A stretch of 64,000 nt of DNA from contig NC_090178.1 in NCBI RefSeq assembly GCF_024679245.1, forward strand, positions 11,331,979-11,395,978, given 5' to 3'. This document shows positions 1-11,668 of this stretch, piece after piece; positions within the stretch are counted from its first letter, which is position 1; the number at the start of each line of letters is the position of its first letter. The notes under the pieces are model-generated. The model searched no databases and was not told where the DNA came from. It saw nothing but the letters and a program-made list of their open reading frames with translations. A program made the position numbers and the translations under genes. This stretch comes from Pseudorasbora parva (lineage: Eukaryota > Chordata > Actinopteri > Cypriniformes > Gobionidae).

Positions 1-423
1 GGTTTTAAATGCCTGATCAAAAGTTGTTATACATGGTTCTGGACAATTAATTGTTTGAAAATAACTAAATAATAAACTAATAAACTATGAATTCATTGCC
101 ATAATAAGTACACACGTAAAACATTTATTTAAAATATTTAATTGATTGCTATAATGGGAGCAAAAACATGTTCTGAATTATATACTTATATAAGCACTTA
201 TAGCTTCAGTTATATACTACTAATACATGAAACATATGCTTTGTAAGACATTAAAGACTATTTTAACACAATTTAAACAGCAAAAATCAAAACGCGATTG
301 TGTAAGAATTGTAATCAGGCTGTGAACAGATTACCTATTAAAATTTCTTTCAGCCAATAGAATCGCTCTTGGGGTCCTTGCGGACACGATTTCACAGGGG
401 GACAGGATTTTTCACGACACCGT

Positions 424-472
424 GTCAATGGTGAGTTTCCAGACCAAACATGGGTCTGGCTTGTCAGGCTAA
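424..472 (-). repeat. End fragment of a DNA-transposon family (three copies in window)
   Basis: The motif GGTCTGGCTTGTCAGGCT with the adjoining GTGAGTTTCCAGACC matches, in reverse, sequence at 33089-33140 and 57808-57860. Only the end is present here. Confidence 0.6.
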
Positions 473-501
473 TAAAACAGTACTTTTATATATAAACAAA
501 A

Positions 502-832
502 TCACTTGAACTGGGTAAATAAATCCTCCCAGGAAGTTGGTCTAGCCCTACAATTACTGTGCCTTTTAAAATTCAGACAATGTTCATTCAACAACACAGC
601 AATATGTACTAGCTCTTCAAATATCATCACAGTGAAATGTGGCCCCCACTGTGGCTTTATGTCCATCTCAATCACTCCTAAATAGCCCATCACTGACTGT
701 ACATGCCTAAATGTTGGAAATGAGTCTATTATAGTCTCTGCCTTCAAGGCTCCCTTTGAACGATGCATAACTGGTTTTTCCTTCTGTGGCCGGAGACGTA
801 CGAGGAATGAATAAGCAGACAATGGCAGATAT
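502..832 (-). CDS. Unidentified open frame, possible 3'-terminal exon
   Basis: A minus-strand frame of about 110 residues with ordinary mixed protein composition and no low complexity ends at a TGA at 502-504. A T-rich tract ending TTTGATAG gives a plausible acceptor at 833-834, so the coding part would run from about 832 to 502. A TTTATT at about 124-129 (AATAAA on this strand) could be its poly(A) signal. Residues include YLPLSAYSFLVRLRPQ, FPTFRHVQSVMGYLGVIEMD and a C-terminal SWEDLFTQFK. I do not recognise the family. It could be a real last exon, a decayed gene or a chance frame; upstream exons would lie further along this strand but none were identified. Confidence 0.3.
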
Positions 833-873
833 CTATCAAAGCCAGACGTGAACAGCGATTTGTATTTTGACAA

Positions 874-1260
874 AGTGCCAAGATCCCCATAATTGCATGG
901 ATGACCTGGTGGACACTTTAGGGGTTTAATCTCACCACAAAATTACATAATACAGGGACTCATTCCGAGATAAGTGACACAAATAGATATGCCCTCGTGT
1001 ACAAGTGCAGATGAGACTGTGATGATGCTGGCTGTTTTAAATTTCATCTGATTAGTGCAAGAGTGCTGAGCCACATTAACTGATGGGAGTTAAAAGCTAC
1101 TCACAACATTACAGCAACAAATGAAAATCTGCACAGAATGATAAGGCTTACAAAGGTCATTTTCTCTGGCATGTTTTAGGAATTTGCTCTTGAAAGACAC
1201 ATTTTAAAAACTCCAAAAACACACGTATTATTTAAGTAACATGTTGATAATTTATGACTT
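874..1260. other. Non-coding, nothing recognised
   Basis: AT-rich DNA without a supported gene or a repeat matched elsewhere in the window. Confidence 0.5.
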
Positions 1261-1269
1261 TCTCAAATA

Positions 1270-1400
1270 GTTCCCTTTCAGTCGGTCATGTTCGACGTAC
1301 GTCTCCGTTCCCTCCTTCAGGGAACGAGGGATACATACGTAACTGAGACGTTTTGTCTATAACGGAAAAAAGTTGGCTATACGGAACGTGCACTCAGGAC
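1270..1400. repeat. Probable interspersed repeat (promoter-like end)
   Basis: The TTCCCTTTCAGTCGGTCA motif, followed by short inverted copies of the word GTTCCCT/AGGGAAC, looks like the edge of an interspersed element I remember from cyprinid genomes. The class is not established, and no second copy was found in the window. Confidence 0.3.
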
Positions 1401-2027
1401 ACAAAGACGAATAGTTAACAGGGTTTATTTAGTCAGCACGGAGCAACAAGCAGTTCAATAAGTGTGTGAACACGCAATGGAGACTTTGAATCCAGAGGAT
1501 GAAATTGTAATGGAAATGTCTTTTCTTACAGGTGCAGAGACTCATGAGATTCGGAGAAGAGGAACCAGGTTAGATGCACACACATCGTCTTGTAACAGAC
1601 GATCATGGAGAATGAAGGTAACACTTGGAGGTAACAGGGTTGCCAGGGTGGAGTGACTCTGTAATTTGTTGAATGTTGTAGGCAGATGTTACAGCTGTGG
1701 GTCATAAAATCCTCTCCTGTTATTATTACGCTGTGGTCCAGTCTAGGCATCAACAGAAAATTAACAGATTGAGAGGGGAGAATTATGGATTTTGCCGTGA
1801 CATTTCATGCATGTGCATGAAATCGTGAGAAATCGCGAAAAGAACCGATGCATTTACACGTGGCCAAGTCATGCCTTTTATTTATCTGAAACCACCTCTT
1901 GGGTTGCACTGATGACTCTTGGTCTTTTCATGATTTGATGCGATAAGTCAAAATGCAAGTGACCAAGAGTAAATACCACTTTGATCCCAGTAAAAAAACA
2001 CTTTGCAGAAAAATACAATAAAACAAC

Positions 2028-2130
2028 TACAGTTGTGGTCAGAATTATTGGCCCCCCTGGTAAATATGATCAAATATGGCTGTAAAATAAATCAGCAATG
2101 TTTGTCCTTTTGAGCTTTCATTCAAAAAAA
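2028..2130. mobile_element. Tc1/mariner-like end fragment
   Basis: The segment beginning GTTGTGGTCAGAATTATTGG resembles the terminal repeat of a fish Tc1-like family. No matching opposite end or transposase was found nearby, so this is a fragment. Confidence 0.4.
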
Positions 2131-2249
2131 ATTGAAAATTCTAAATGTGGCCCCGCAAAAGCTTAGCCCAGGGCCCTGCAAAGGCTTAACACGGCCCTGC
2201 TTTGGACGCTTAACTTTCATAGGAATTAATTTGAGAAGTTGGAACACTC

Positions 2250-2332
2250 ACTTTGCTCACTCATTCAGAATATACTCCAGGGTTTCTACTGATACAAAGC
2301 CATATGCTAATCACTGAAGTAACCCTTTAACC
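2250..2332. repeat. Solo end of the repeat family also found at 19040-19105
   Basis: From AATATACTCCAGGGTTTCTA through CTGAAGTAACCCTTTAA the sequence is nearly identical to 19045-19105, which is the right end of a larger element. Only one end is present here. Confidence 0.65.
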
Positions 2333-4320
2333 ACTCCGTTAGTTTGCTGTGAGCGAGAGATGGAGTGGAGGAAAAGTAAGACGTGAAACCCTGCCCTCTG
2401 TTCAATAAACTGTTTCACTTAGAAATACGTCACAGCACTGAAGACAACTCAGTTGCTACTTCCAATTCACTGGGACGTCTTTAAGGAGAAAAATGCATGT
2501 TGATTTAAATGACAAATATGATGTTTACACATGCAACATTAAGGCCTTTGCTATACTTAACATATACAGTACAACAGAACATGAAGGTTAAATGGATAAT
2601 TCACTAAAAAATATATACATATTCCAGCCATTTACTTGTCCTGCATGACTTTCCTTCCTCATTGAACTCAAATAAAGATATTTTGATGAACGTTGTGTTC
2701 TAAACAACAGTGGACCCATTGACTTTCACTGTATGGGTGAAAAAAACACAGAAGAAAGTCATACAGGTTTCAATCTACATATGAGAGTGAGTAAATTATG
2801 ATTTAAATTAAATCACTTTAATAGATAAATGGCTAGTTTGTTTTTCATAATGTCCAGTGTGCAATATGTGAAATGTAACCACTGAAAAATATCTGCGAAG
2901 CCAAAGTATTTTGTTGCTGTTTGATACGAACAGTGTTTTGTTCTGTCTCTGACCCTCTTTACACATTTGATTTTAAATGTTAAAGAGGCTAAAAGAAAGG
3001 CTGCTTTCTTGTCACAATACCTCATGCATTAATGATTCAAGTTCTTTTGCAAATGGAACACACTTTAGGCAGTGAAAGTTAATGAAAGAGAACAAATCGT
3101 GTCAACGCCATTGCTTCAGTACGTGGGCATGTGTGTGTCAGCGCGCTTTTAAAAAAGCGGCTGCTCTTGTGAAAAGGGCAGGCTGAGAAAACGAGAGAAA
3201 AGGAGCAATACAAATAAATATTCGAAGGCCAATCATGAATTTGATTAAACTAATTTGTCTGATAGGCCTCAATGATCAGAAACCATACACTATTCAATAA
3301 GCATGTCATCACAGCCTCTCGCTGAAATCAGGTCCTTGCACTACATTATTGAGCACCAAATGACAATATAACAATCGTTCCATTATTGCAAACTTCAGCC
3401 CCCGTAGGGATCAAACAGGAAGTATGAGATTATTTATCTATTACATTAGCTTCTCGCTCACTGAATCTGCTCCATCTCTTCCGACTCTTCCTAATCATCC
3501 TCCTCCATCGGACTCAGACATGTGACCACCTGCACTACATGTGACCTTTCTTTTTTCTTGATATTATCTTTTAAAGAGAGCAAACATATGTGCAAATATC
3601 CTTAAAAAAAGACAGGTCACCTAAAAATGAACACTCCAATCCAGATACTCACCCTCATTTTCCAGATACTCATCAACTTAAAAGATGCATATAGTTTATT
3701 TTGTGGAACACAAAAGCAATAAGCACAATACACAAATATATACAAGTATATAAGTATATGTATTTAAACCAATTGTATTCCATCAAAATATATCATTATG
3801 AAGACTCGAATAGGTTGTCAAAGATGCTACAGCACAACCTTATCAACGCGCCATCCTTAGGATGCAAAGTGACATTTAGAGAGCGATTCTGATTGGCTAA
3901 GAGGGTCCTGACGCTCCCCCGATTTGTTTTGACTGTTTACAGAGTATCTGCAGAAGCTGTGATATACAACCGCATTATCCATTTTTCTAAAATGTTTGAT
4001 TATTTCCATTTCCATATGCAAAAAACTTGCATATTATTAACGCGCCCTTTAAATATCACAAAAAAATTTTTTCAGTTGCCTTAAAAAAGAAAAAGCAACG
4101 CCAACAAAATGCCTGAACACACCTCGTTTCCAGACCAGCATGCCCATGGGTGAACAATGTGGCAAAAGCTGAGCATAGGCCAAAATTGGTCATTAGTTGT
4201 AATAAATTAATCAATTTGTTATTGTGTTTGCTGATGTGGTAAAAGTGAGGTTTTAAAGAGTTGTCACAAGTAGTAAGTCACCACAAGCACTTTACCATAA
4301 AGTCAGACTTGTTTTGCTAT
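2333..4320. other. Intergenic, mostly AT-rich, no supported gene
   Basis: Contains fragments of common fish repeats (for example the GAAAGTCATACAGG motif near 2754 and a CACCTAAAAATGA fragment near 3617) but no supported coding or RNA gene. Reading frames here are short and of biased composition. Confidence 0.5.
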
Positions 4321-4325
4321 AAACT

Positions 4326-4614
4326 GTGTGTGCGTGTGTGTGTCCTTGTTTATATTACATTGTGGGGACCAAGTGTCCCTCATAAGGATAGTAAAACCTT
4401 AGATTACTTACATTGTGGGAACCAGCCAGCGGTCCCTACTTTTTAAAATGCTTATAAATCATACAGGATGAGTTTTTTGAGAAAGTAAAAATGCAGAATG
4501 TTTCCTGTGATGGGTAGGTTAAGAGGCAGAGGCAGTAGGGGGATAGAATGTACAGTTTGTACGGTATAATAACCATTACGTCTGGAGAGTCCCCACAGAG
4601 ATAGTGAACCAGAC

Positions 4615-4694
<80 letters not shown>
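4326..4694 (+). repeat. GT-bounded interspersed repeat, copy A, with (GT)n tract
   Basis: A core of about 270 bp (from TTACATTGTGGGGACC to GAGAGTCCCCACAGAG) is bounded on the left by a short imperfect GT tract and on the right by a (GT)n tract at about 4619-4694. The same core recurs at 5770-6050 (reversed), 37110-37384 and, truncated, 38640-38755. Confidence 0.85.
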
Positions 4695-4701
<7 letters not shown>

Positions 4702-5676
4702 GTATAAAACATAAGCTTTATAAAACCAATATATGTCCTTATATTATAGTCCACATAAGTACTTCAGACATTGTCCTCATGTATCACACTTGCGGTTTAT
4801 AATAAAATGGACATGGTGTCAGATATTGGAGGAATTACCTTACCCTTGAGCTGTAATGGAAAAGTGAAACACACCACATAAAGCCCTGAGCTCAACACAA
4901 TAGTGTAGCATTCATCTCCCTTGTATGCTTTTGCTCTTTTAAGAAAGTTTGTTTCAGATTGAAGCTGCATACGCAATGGCTAAAGGTCAGTGAGTAAAAC
5001 AGAATATGATAAAAGAGAACTGATAACTTGACAGTGTATATTCAAAAATTGAGTAATTTTTTTGCTGTTTCATGATTTTTTTTCCAGGACTATCCTCCCC
5101 AGTCTGTTGGGTAATGAGGGTTGTTAATAACAAAAGAAGCTATCTCGACAAACCGTCTGTTCTGCCATCCCTGCAGAGGTGGCTAATACAGCGGAAGAGC
5201 CGAGATCAAAAACTGCCACAGGTAATCATAGATCATGATAGCTTTGCACTTCAGTGGCCTCTCTGTGCTATAGAGCATCATGTACTTCCCACTCTGATCA
5301 TCATCTAACTCTATCTCATAAAAATTGCTGTCCTATCTGAGCCTCTGTAGTGTTCGGCCTCATGGTGTCTCCTCTCTTTGCTCCTCTAACTTTAATATGT
5401 GCACCATGGAGCATGCTATTATCTGCTAAAAAAAAAAGGGGGAAAATGTGATTGATATCTTTGATTGAATTGTACTCAGAAATCTTCTGAGGACATCATA
5501 AATCTAGTTGAATTCAGGACATTTTTTCCCCATCATCTCAATGGCAAAAAGTGTTGCAATTATTATATTAGTGCTTGTTTTGAGTTTGAGTATAATGATA
5601 AATCCATGGTATTCTTTGAGTTATTGGAGTACCATATAAATACTGTGGTGGTATGACCAAGCACATCTCACATTGT

Positions 5677-5678
<2 letters not shown>

Positions 5679-5774
<96 letters not shown>

Positions 5775-6050
5775 TCACTATCTTTTTTGGGACTCTCCAT
5801 AGACGTAATGGTTTTTATACTGTACAAACTGTACATTCTATCCCTGTACACTGCCCCTACCCCTAAAACCCATCACAAGACAACATTCTGAATTTTTACT
5901 TTCTCAAAAAAAAACTTATCCTTTACAGTATAAGCCTTTTGAAAAGTGAGGACCGCTGGCTGGTCCCCACAATGTAAGTGATCTCAGGTTTTACTATCCT
6001 TATGTACTATACACAATGTAATATAAACAAGGACACACACACACACACAG
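5679..6050 (-). repeat. GT-bounded interspersed repeat, copy B (reverse), with (CA)n tract
   Basis: A (CA)n tract at about 5679-5771 is followed by the reverse complement of the copy A core, then a second short CA tract at about 6033-6049. The whole unit is therefore framed by the same dinucleotide on both sides, as in copy A. Confidence 0.85.
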
Positions 6051-6337
6051 TGCATTTATTTTCTCATTAACATGTTTCATTCACAGGTAATGTCATAATT
6101 GTTCAACTTCGATGATGATTAATATTCTACCCAATAACAACCTGCTGGTGGCCCTTGAAAAATAATATTCTCAGAAATACGTGTATAAACCAAGTACAGA
6201 ACTGAATTCAACTCGATGTGTTTTTCTTAAAAGGATTTACACTTTAAAAGGTGAATTCTGTCATTATTGATTCACTCTCATCTTCTGCAGAACACAAATA
6301 AAATGTTCCTGTTCTAACAACATTGATTATCATTGTA

Positions 6338-6416
<79 letters not shown>

Positions 6417-6420
6417 TGTG
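6338..6420 (+). repeat. (GT)n microsatellite
   Basis: About 80 bp of GT with a few GCGT interruptions at the 3' end. Unlike the other GT tracts nearby, no copy of the 270-bp core adjoins it. Confidence 0.95.
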
Positions 6421-6849
6421 CGTGCTCCATAAAAGAAAGTCATGAAGATGGGTATGGAATGACAGATGTTCATTGTCTTTAGCACTGATAAGAGCATTTT
6501 ATTATTCTGTATATTTCGCTTTTTTACAGTTTGAACAGTGCAATGTCCAAAGAATATAAATTACTAATGGTACGTATGTGTCCCTTGCCGTGAGACATAA
6601 GATGTTGTCATTGATCTCACTGTGCAGTTATATCACAGTAGTTATTGTTGAATTATTCTGAATTAGGAAATGCATTTGCTTGCTGCACGCGCATGGAGAG
6701 AGGCAGGAACTGTGGGAGGGGACATGTGTATCACGCGTTCTCTCATGCTTCTGTGTTTCGCCTACCAATTCCACATTATCATGCACATTGTTCCTGCGAG
6801 GCGATCGAGAGCGCACTGACACTACGATCCTCCAGCATCCCTTTAACAC

Positions 6850-7127
6850 ACCTTCATCTCCTGTGGATCTTCCCGCGTTCTGAGAGAACCGGAGAGCTGG
6901 TCAGAATAAACAACCGTAGCTGTGCGTGACTCATTATTCAATTTGTCTGACTTCATGGGACGAGGTTTTATCCCGAAATGCTTTAAAGACCCTCAAGTCG
7001 ACAACATATTGTCTGTAAATGCTGTCGGAGACGATGTTTTAGAGCAAATATTGGCGCGCGCGCTTCAATGAGTTAAGATTGGAGAGGCACTGGAAACCAA
7101 GCAAGGAACTAACTTGGAACTACGAAA
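6850..7127 (+). promoter_or_regulatory. Possible promoter and non-coding first exon
   Basis: A locally GC- and CpG-richer, non-repetitive block (including a GCGCGCGC run near 7053) ends at a strong donor-like GTGAGT beginning at 7128. No credible reading frame crosses it. Its position and orientation would suit a non-coding 5' exon of the GIRK gene 18 kb downstream, since vertebrate GIRK genes often have untranslated first exons, but nothing in the sequence links the two. Confidence 0.25.
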
Positions 7128-7312
7128 GTGAGTAATTCGATACATTTTTATCGACTTTACTTGCTCCATGCTTTTGTCTTTAGTGTAATTCATCGGGGTG
7201 TTTTAGCATCTGTAGCCCTCTTATGCTTTTCTCCTAATATATTCGTCTTCTTTAAATTAAAGTAGGCTAGTTTAGCGACCTAGGCTACTATTTGTCCCAA
7301 AACTGTGTAAGT

Positions 7313-7455
7313 AATGCTGCCTTCACGTGCTATCTGAATTATCGTAAATATTAGTTTCCTATAGTTAAAAATTACACACTGATACCCTGCTAAGTCCAAA
7401 TTTGAAGGCGATGAGATCACGACTTCGGAAGTGGGAAATCACGTTAAGGCAGCAT
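7313..7455. mobile_element. Small MITE, about 140 bp
   Basis: Starts GCTGCCTTCACGTGCTATC and ends CACGTTAAGGCAGCA, forming imperfect terminal inverted repeats. A related copy sits at 55428-55581. No coding capacity. Confidence 0.55.
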
Positions 7456-9060
7456 AATGTCAAATACAAGACTGATGATAGGCTACCTCACTACTAATAA
7501 CCATATTCATTTGTTGTGACTGTTTACTCATTTATTTATTGTAGTAATAATTATTATGCCACCCCGCCACTCTCATTTCATTTGAACTATTTTAATTCAT
7601 GAAGATAAATGAAAAGGACATTTAATTTCAGTCAATACAATTTATAAGCAAATATAGAGCTAATTGATTTATTAGCTTATGCTAACAAGGCGTATGGCAA
7701 ATGTATACGTGCAACCTCTGTGTATTTGAAAAGTGTTGTAACCATCTTTAGCTGCAATATTTTTTATTTTTCATCATGTATGAAAAATGTTGGTTTTGCA
7801 TTTCTACATATTGTAACCATAGCCATAGGTTGTGTTCATGTATGATAGTGAGTTCATCCTGTAGCTCGTTTCTGATTGGTTGAACTGTTGACTAACTGGC
7901 CTTTAGTGTTTCCATTTATTTAATTGGCACTTCCCTTTCTCAGCTGAAGGACCCCTTCTTTGCCCGAGGCTGCTCAGTTATACTTCCAGTTTTTACATCA
8001 TGAAAATGACATCACTGATTGTCTGATGACAATACAAGAAAATGCACAGTGCCAAATCCTTTACTAGACTATCCTGAGCTATACCATTAAATGTAGCAGA
8101 CAGGAAAAAAATAAGACAATTTTACAAACAAAACATTTAAAATGTTTTACAGTTTAAGTGTCATTGGAATACTCAGATATTTTTGAATGACTAATGGAGA
8201 AATATTCTCTTTGATTCCAGATGTTATAGTTACAGTATCTTCTAGCAGGAGGAAATGGAGCACTAACAAGCTAAACCTTGACCTTTGGTTACATGCAAGA
8301 GATGTCAGTGCAAATTGCTTTCAGTTAAGACCGCTAAAACATGCATTTTAGTCTGGGACTAGACTTAAGCCTTTTCTGTGAAACCAGACAAATGTGCTTG
8401 TTTATTTTTTGTGGTTACAATATTGTCACTTAAACTGCATTTTTATTAATTACGTTTTCCTTATGCAAGACAATTTATTTTTCTACTTGTGTTTTACAGC
8501 TGTCTCCTAAAAAAATAGGGCTTCCTCTATCAGAATTACAGGCTTGCCTAAATAATTGACATGCATGAATGATTAATTCAGACATAAACCTGAGCATGGT
8601 TTTCATGGGAGTACAGGAGCCGGCTGTTTGTCGCTCACGCTTCTAGAAGGCTATTGAATAAATCATCGTTCTAGAACTGACAGGGAGTGAGCCTTGGGCA
8701 TTGTTAGCTCATCATGCCCTGTTATTCATATTAATGTTTTTAAAAAGGTGAAATCTCAACAGATCTACAGGCAAATTAAGCTTTTTTTTCATAGCCAGCA
8801 ATGTGGCATGATTGAATTGCTGGGGGAACATTGTTTCCAAAGGTGAACAACATTCAGCGGCTATGAGGTCTACCAGTAATTCTTTTGTGAGGTCTATGGC
8901 ATTTTGGGACATACATGGAAATGCTAATATCTTAGGCCCTGTTTACACCTGGTAAGATGCGATTTGGTTGATCGGATCACAAGTAGACGTGGCAGAAACT
9001 TAGCCATTTAAACATCTGGTCTCTTTTGTCCACTTTCAACCACTTCTGTCTTGATTTCTT
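7456..9060. other. Non-coding with scattered repeat fragments
   Basis: Includes a partial copy, near 8338-8393, of the element at 32146-32958 (shared GGGACTAG...CTTAAG...TGTGAAACC pattern). No supported gene. Confidence 0.5.
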
Positions 9061-9138
9061 CTATGGGCTGTATGTAAAAATTTTCTTTCAGTCTAATTAC
9101 TAGTAACGCAGTCACATGCCAGTTACTGCGTTAAAAAG

Positions 9139-9305
9139 GTAACGCAGATATAGATATTGACAGGCGACTTCCTCAGACATCCCAGTTCCTTGGTTAAAAT
9201 AGCAATTTTCTCACAATTTACAAATAGTTGGAAACATTTGGTATATTGTAAGAACTCAATTGAACAAAATATATAACACTGGCCTAGTGGTTTTTGGATA
9301 TTTTA
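9139..9305 (+). repeat. Internal fragment of the TTAA-MITE family of 60204-60854
   Basis: The stretch from GGTAACGCAGATATAGATATT through GGCCTAGTGGTTTTTGGATA matches 60650-60820 and 31180-31350 closely. Termini are missing. Confidence 0.75.
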
Positions 9306-9391
9306 CCGAGGCTAATAACCCAGCCGACCTGTTAAAAGCCTTGGCTCGCACTGGCCTATCCGACAGTAGAAAAGCAGCTATTTTGAACAAT

Positions 9392-10381
9392 GGGCCTCAT
9401 TCATGAAACACGAGCAGAACGGATTTGTGTGTAAATCGTTCTCAAAGCCGCTCTGACATAAATTTTCGGATTCACGAAAATGTTCGTATTTTCAAAATGT
9501 TAGTTGGTACGAAAGAAATGTACACCTGCTCCCCACCAAGAGTAAATGGTGCGTAAAACATTTAAACGTTCTGTGTTCTAATTTAGGCAAACCGATGACA
9601 TTGCATTTTGATGCACTATGTAGCCTACCATAGTAATATATTTCAAGAGTTCATTTTCACTGTCTTTTTTGTTTTGTTTTGTTTGTACTGTTTAACGTTG
9701 GTTAATAGGCAGGGCTCGTCACTGTCATTTTTACCAGGCCGTCCAATCACAGTGGAGGAGGGGCGGGACAAAAACTACACCGACCAATCATCCCACTTGT
9801 ACACCAACCGTACACTGTACACCATAATAGAGAAGTTAATACTGTTTTTACTGCATTTCTAAATTCAGTAATATTCTTCAAAATGAGATACTAGTAACAC
9901 ATTACTGCCATGGATATTCTGTATCATAGCAACCAAAGTATCTCAGCTGGAAAAACGCTCCCCTTGTAAAAGCGCTCTCAAGCACCACCCACAGGCCGTA
10001 TTCAGAAGAGCACCAGGTGTTTAGCAGCTAAAACATGCTTTGGTGGATACATGATAATTTAATAATTATTGCTAGTCATATGGCCAATCAGTGTCTTCAA
10101 CATTTATGCAAAACCCTGGAGCCAAACCTGAGAAAGAGTCCACAGCATTCCTGGTCATGTCATTTGCATTTGTAACTCATGGGCGGGGATTATGCTAATT
10201 ATGAATGAGCGTGCATGCGCATCCTATTTACGCATGTTCACTAATATACACACGATTAACTAACGAATCCGTGGTATACGAAACATTTGTGAGCAGAGCT
10301 GGGTTTTCGTAAAGGTCCATTTTACGTGCAAATTACTCCGAATTTGCTCATATATTTACGAAAGGTTCATGAATGAGGCCC
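9392..10381. mobile_element. Non-autonomous Harbinger-like element
   Basis: About 990 bp with inverted ends: GGGCCTCATTCATGAA on the left and TTCATGAATGAGGCCC on the right. It is flanked by the trinucleotide AAT at 9389-9391 and 10382-10384, and a three-base duplication is typical of PIF/Harbinger insertions. No transposase-like frame inside. Confidence 0.7.
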
Positions 10382-10550
10382 AATGTGTTTAAAGCAAACA
10401 ATTCATGTGGGTTTTGTACCCCATATTACTAGAAATAACTCTCCTTTCTCACTGATTGCAGCTTAAACAAACTCCTAAAAATGATTTCATGACTTTATTC
10501 AGCTAGCATTTTCCCCATAGGAACCAAAGCTCTTTCCCACATTTTCATTT

Positions 10551-10799
10551 TTAAGCACACTGATGCAAAGCTCTATGATTATACACTCTAAAAAATGCTG
10601 GGTTAAAAACAACCCAACTTGGGTTGGAAATGGACAAACCTAGAAATTGGGTTTGCAAAGCACGAATTGAGATCGGCAGGTCATTCCACCAGGTGGGAAC
10701 GGTCCAGGAAAATGTCCGTGATAGCGATTTAGCGAAAGATAGCGAAAGTTGCATTAGTTTCCTCTCAAAAGGCAGTGTAAGGGAAATGCTCTTTCCCAC
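10551..10799 (-). pseudogene. Possible LINE reverse-transcriptase C-terminal relic
   Basis: The minus-strand translation contains SRTFSWTVPTWWNDLPISIRA; a WNDLP-type motif is frequent near the C-terminus of LINE reverse transcriptases in vertebrates. The frame is short and overlaps a MITE fragment, so this could be coincidence. Confidence 0.3.
10573..10640. repeat. Left-end fragment of the CTGGGTTAAAAACAACCC palindromic repeat
   Basis: Matches the left arm of the complete copy at 41834-42100, then diverges. A right-end-bearing copy lies at 16090-16266. Confidence 0.75.
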
Positions 10800-11250
10800 A
10801 TATAGGCACCAGGATCATTGACATCAGCAGTGGAGATATGCTTAAGCAGTGGTGCTTTTGTTTGGCTGGGCATCCCGGCTAGGATTGTTGTAGTTTTTGT
10901 GCTTGTGTCAAGGTTGACTCGGGGTGATGCGTGCTGCACATTTCCTCTAACGTGTGTGGAATTTCTCACTTATGGAGATCACAGCTTACAGTCCATTACA
11001 ATGTAGCACAAACCCCCAGGCATCTGTGAACTTGAGTGAGACATGGTTACGCTCTTAGTGTGAACTGTGGTCGGAGAGAAAAGAGGGACTGCTATTGGGT
11101 GTTTTATAAGGTGGAAGATTCAAAATTCAAGTTTTATTTTCTAGTGCTATTTTCATAATACACTCAAAATTTGACCCATGCATCTACCATAAATTTATAT
11201 ATTTTACTTGTCAAAGAGTTAATGAGCAATATAAGTTTATCCCAAATCTG

Positions 11251-11668
11251 TTAAAGGAACTGTATGTAAGAAATGTATTTTAGTTAATCATAAAATGGCC
11301 CTGATATGTCACTAGACATTAAGAAATCATGTTAATTCCAAATACTTCTATCACTGACAACAGTAGTCCGGCCAGGATATTCTCATATAAAAATTGTTGT
11401 TGCAGCCCTCAGCTGATGTTGATGTTGACATGTTGACATGTTGTTTTTTGGCCTGAAGCTCCACCCTCCACTTATCTACCAATCACAAAGTCAGTAGTGT
11501 TTTGGCATCCGGGTTGCCAACTCTGCTCTTGTTACCACAGCTGCAGCTACAAACGTTCCTGCTGGATCCTGCAGCATATCTGGCAACCTCGAGTCAGGGA
11601 GGAGGGGGAGGGGAAAGTGACTGCAGTACCAGTTTTGGACACAATACACTTACATACACTTCCTTTAA
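11251..11668. mobile_element. TTAA-flanked MITE with TTAAAGGA ends
   Basis: Left end TTAAAGGAACTGTATGTAAG and right end CTTACATACACTTCCTTTAA are inverted copies with one mismatch. TTAA at both edges fits a piggyBac-type target duplication. The left part recurs at 13171-13254. Confidence 0.8.

Noticed and set aside
6645..6929. 94-codon + strand frame near the possible first exon
   Set aside because: Overlaps frames in other registers, has no known domain, and the segment looks untranslated.
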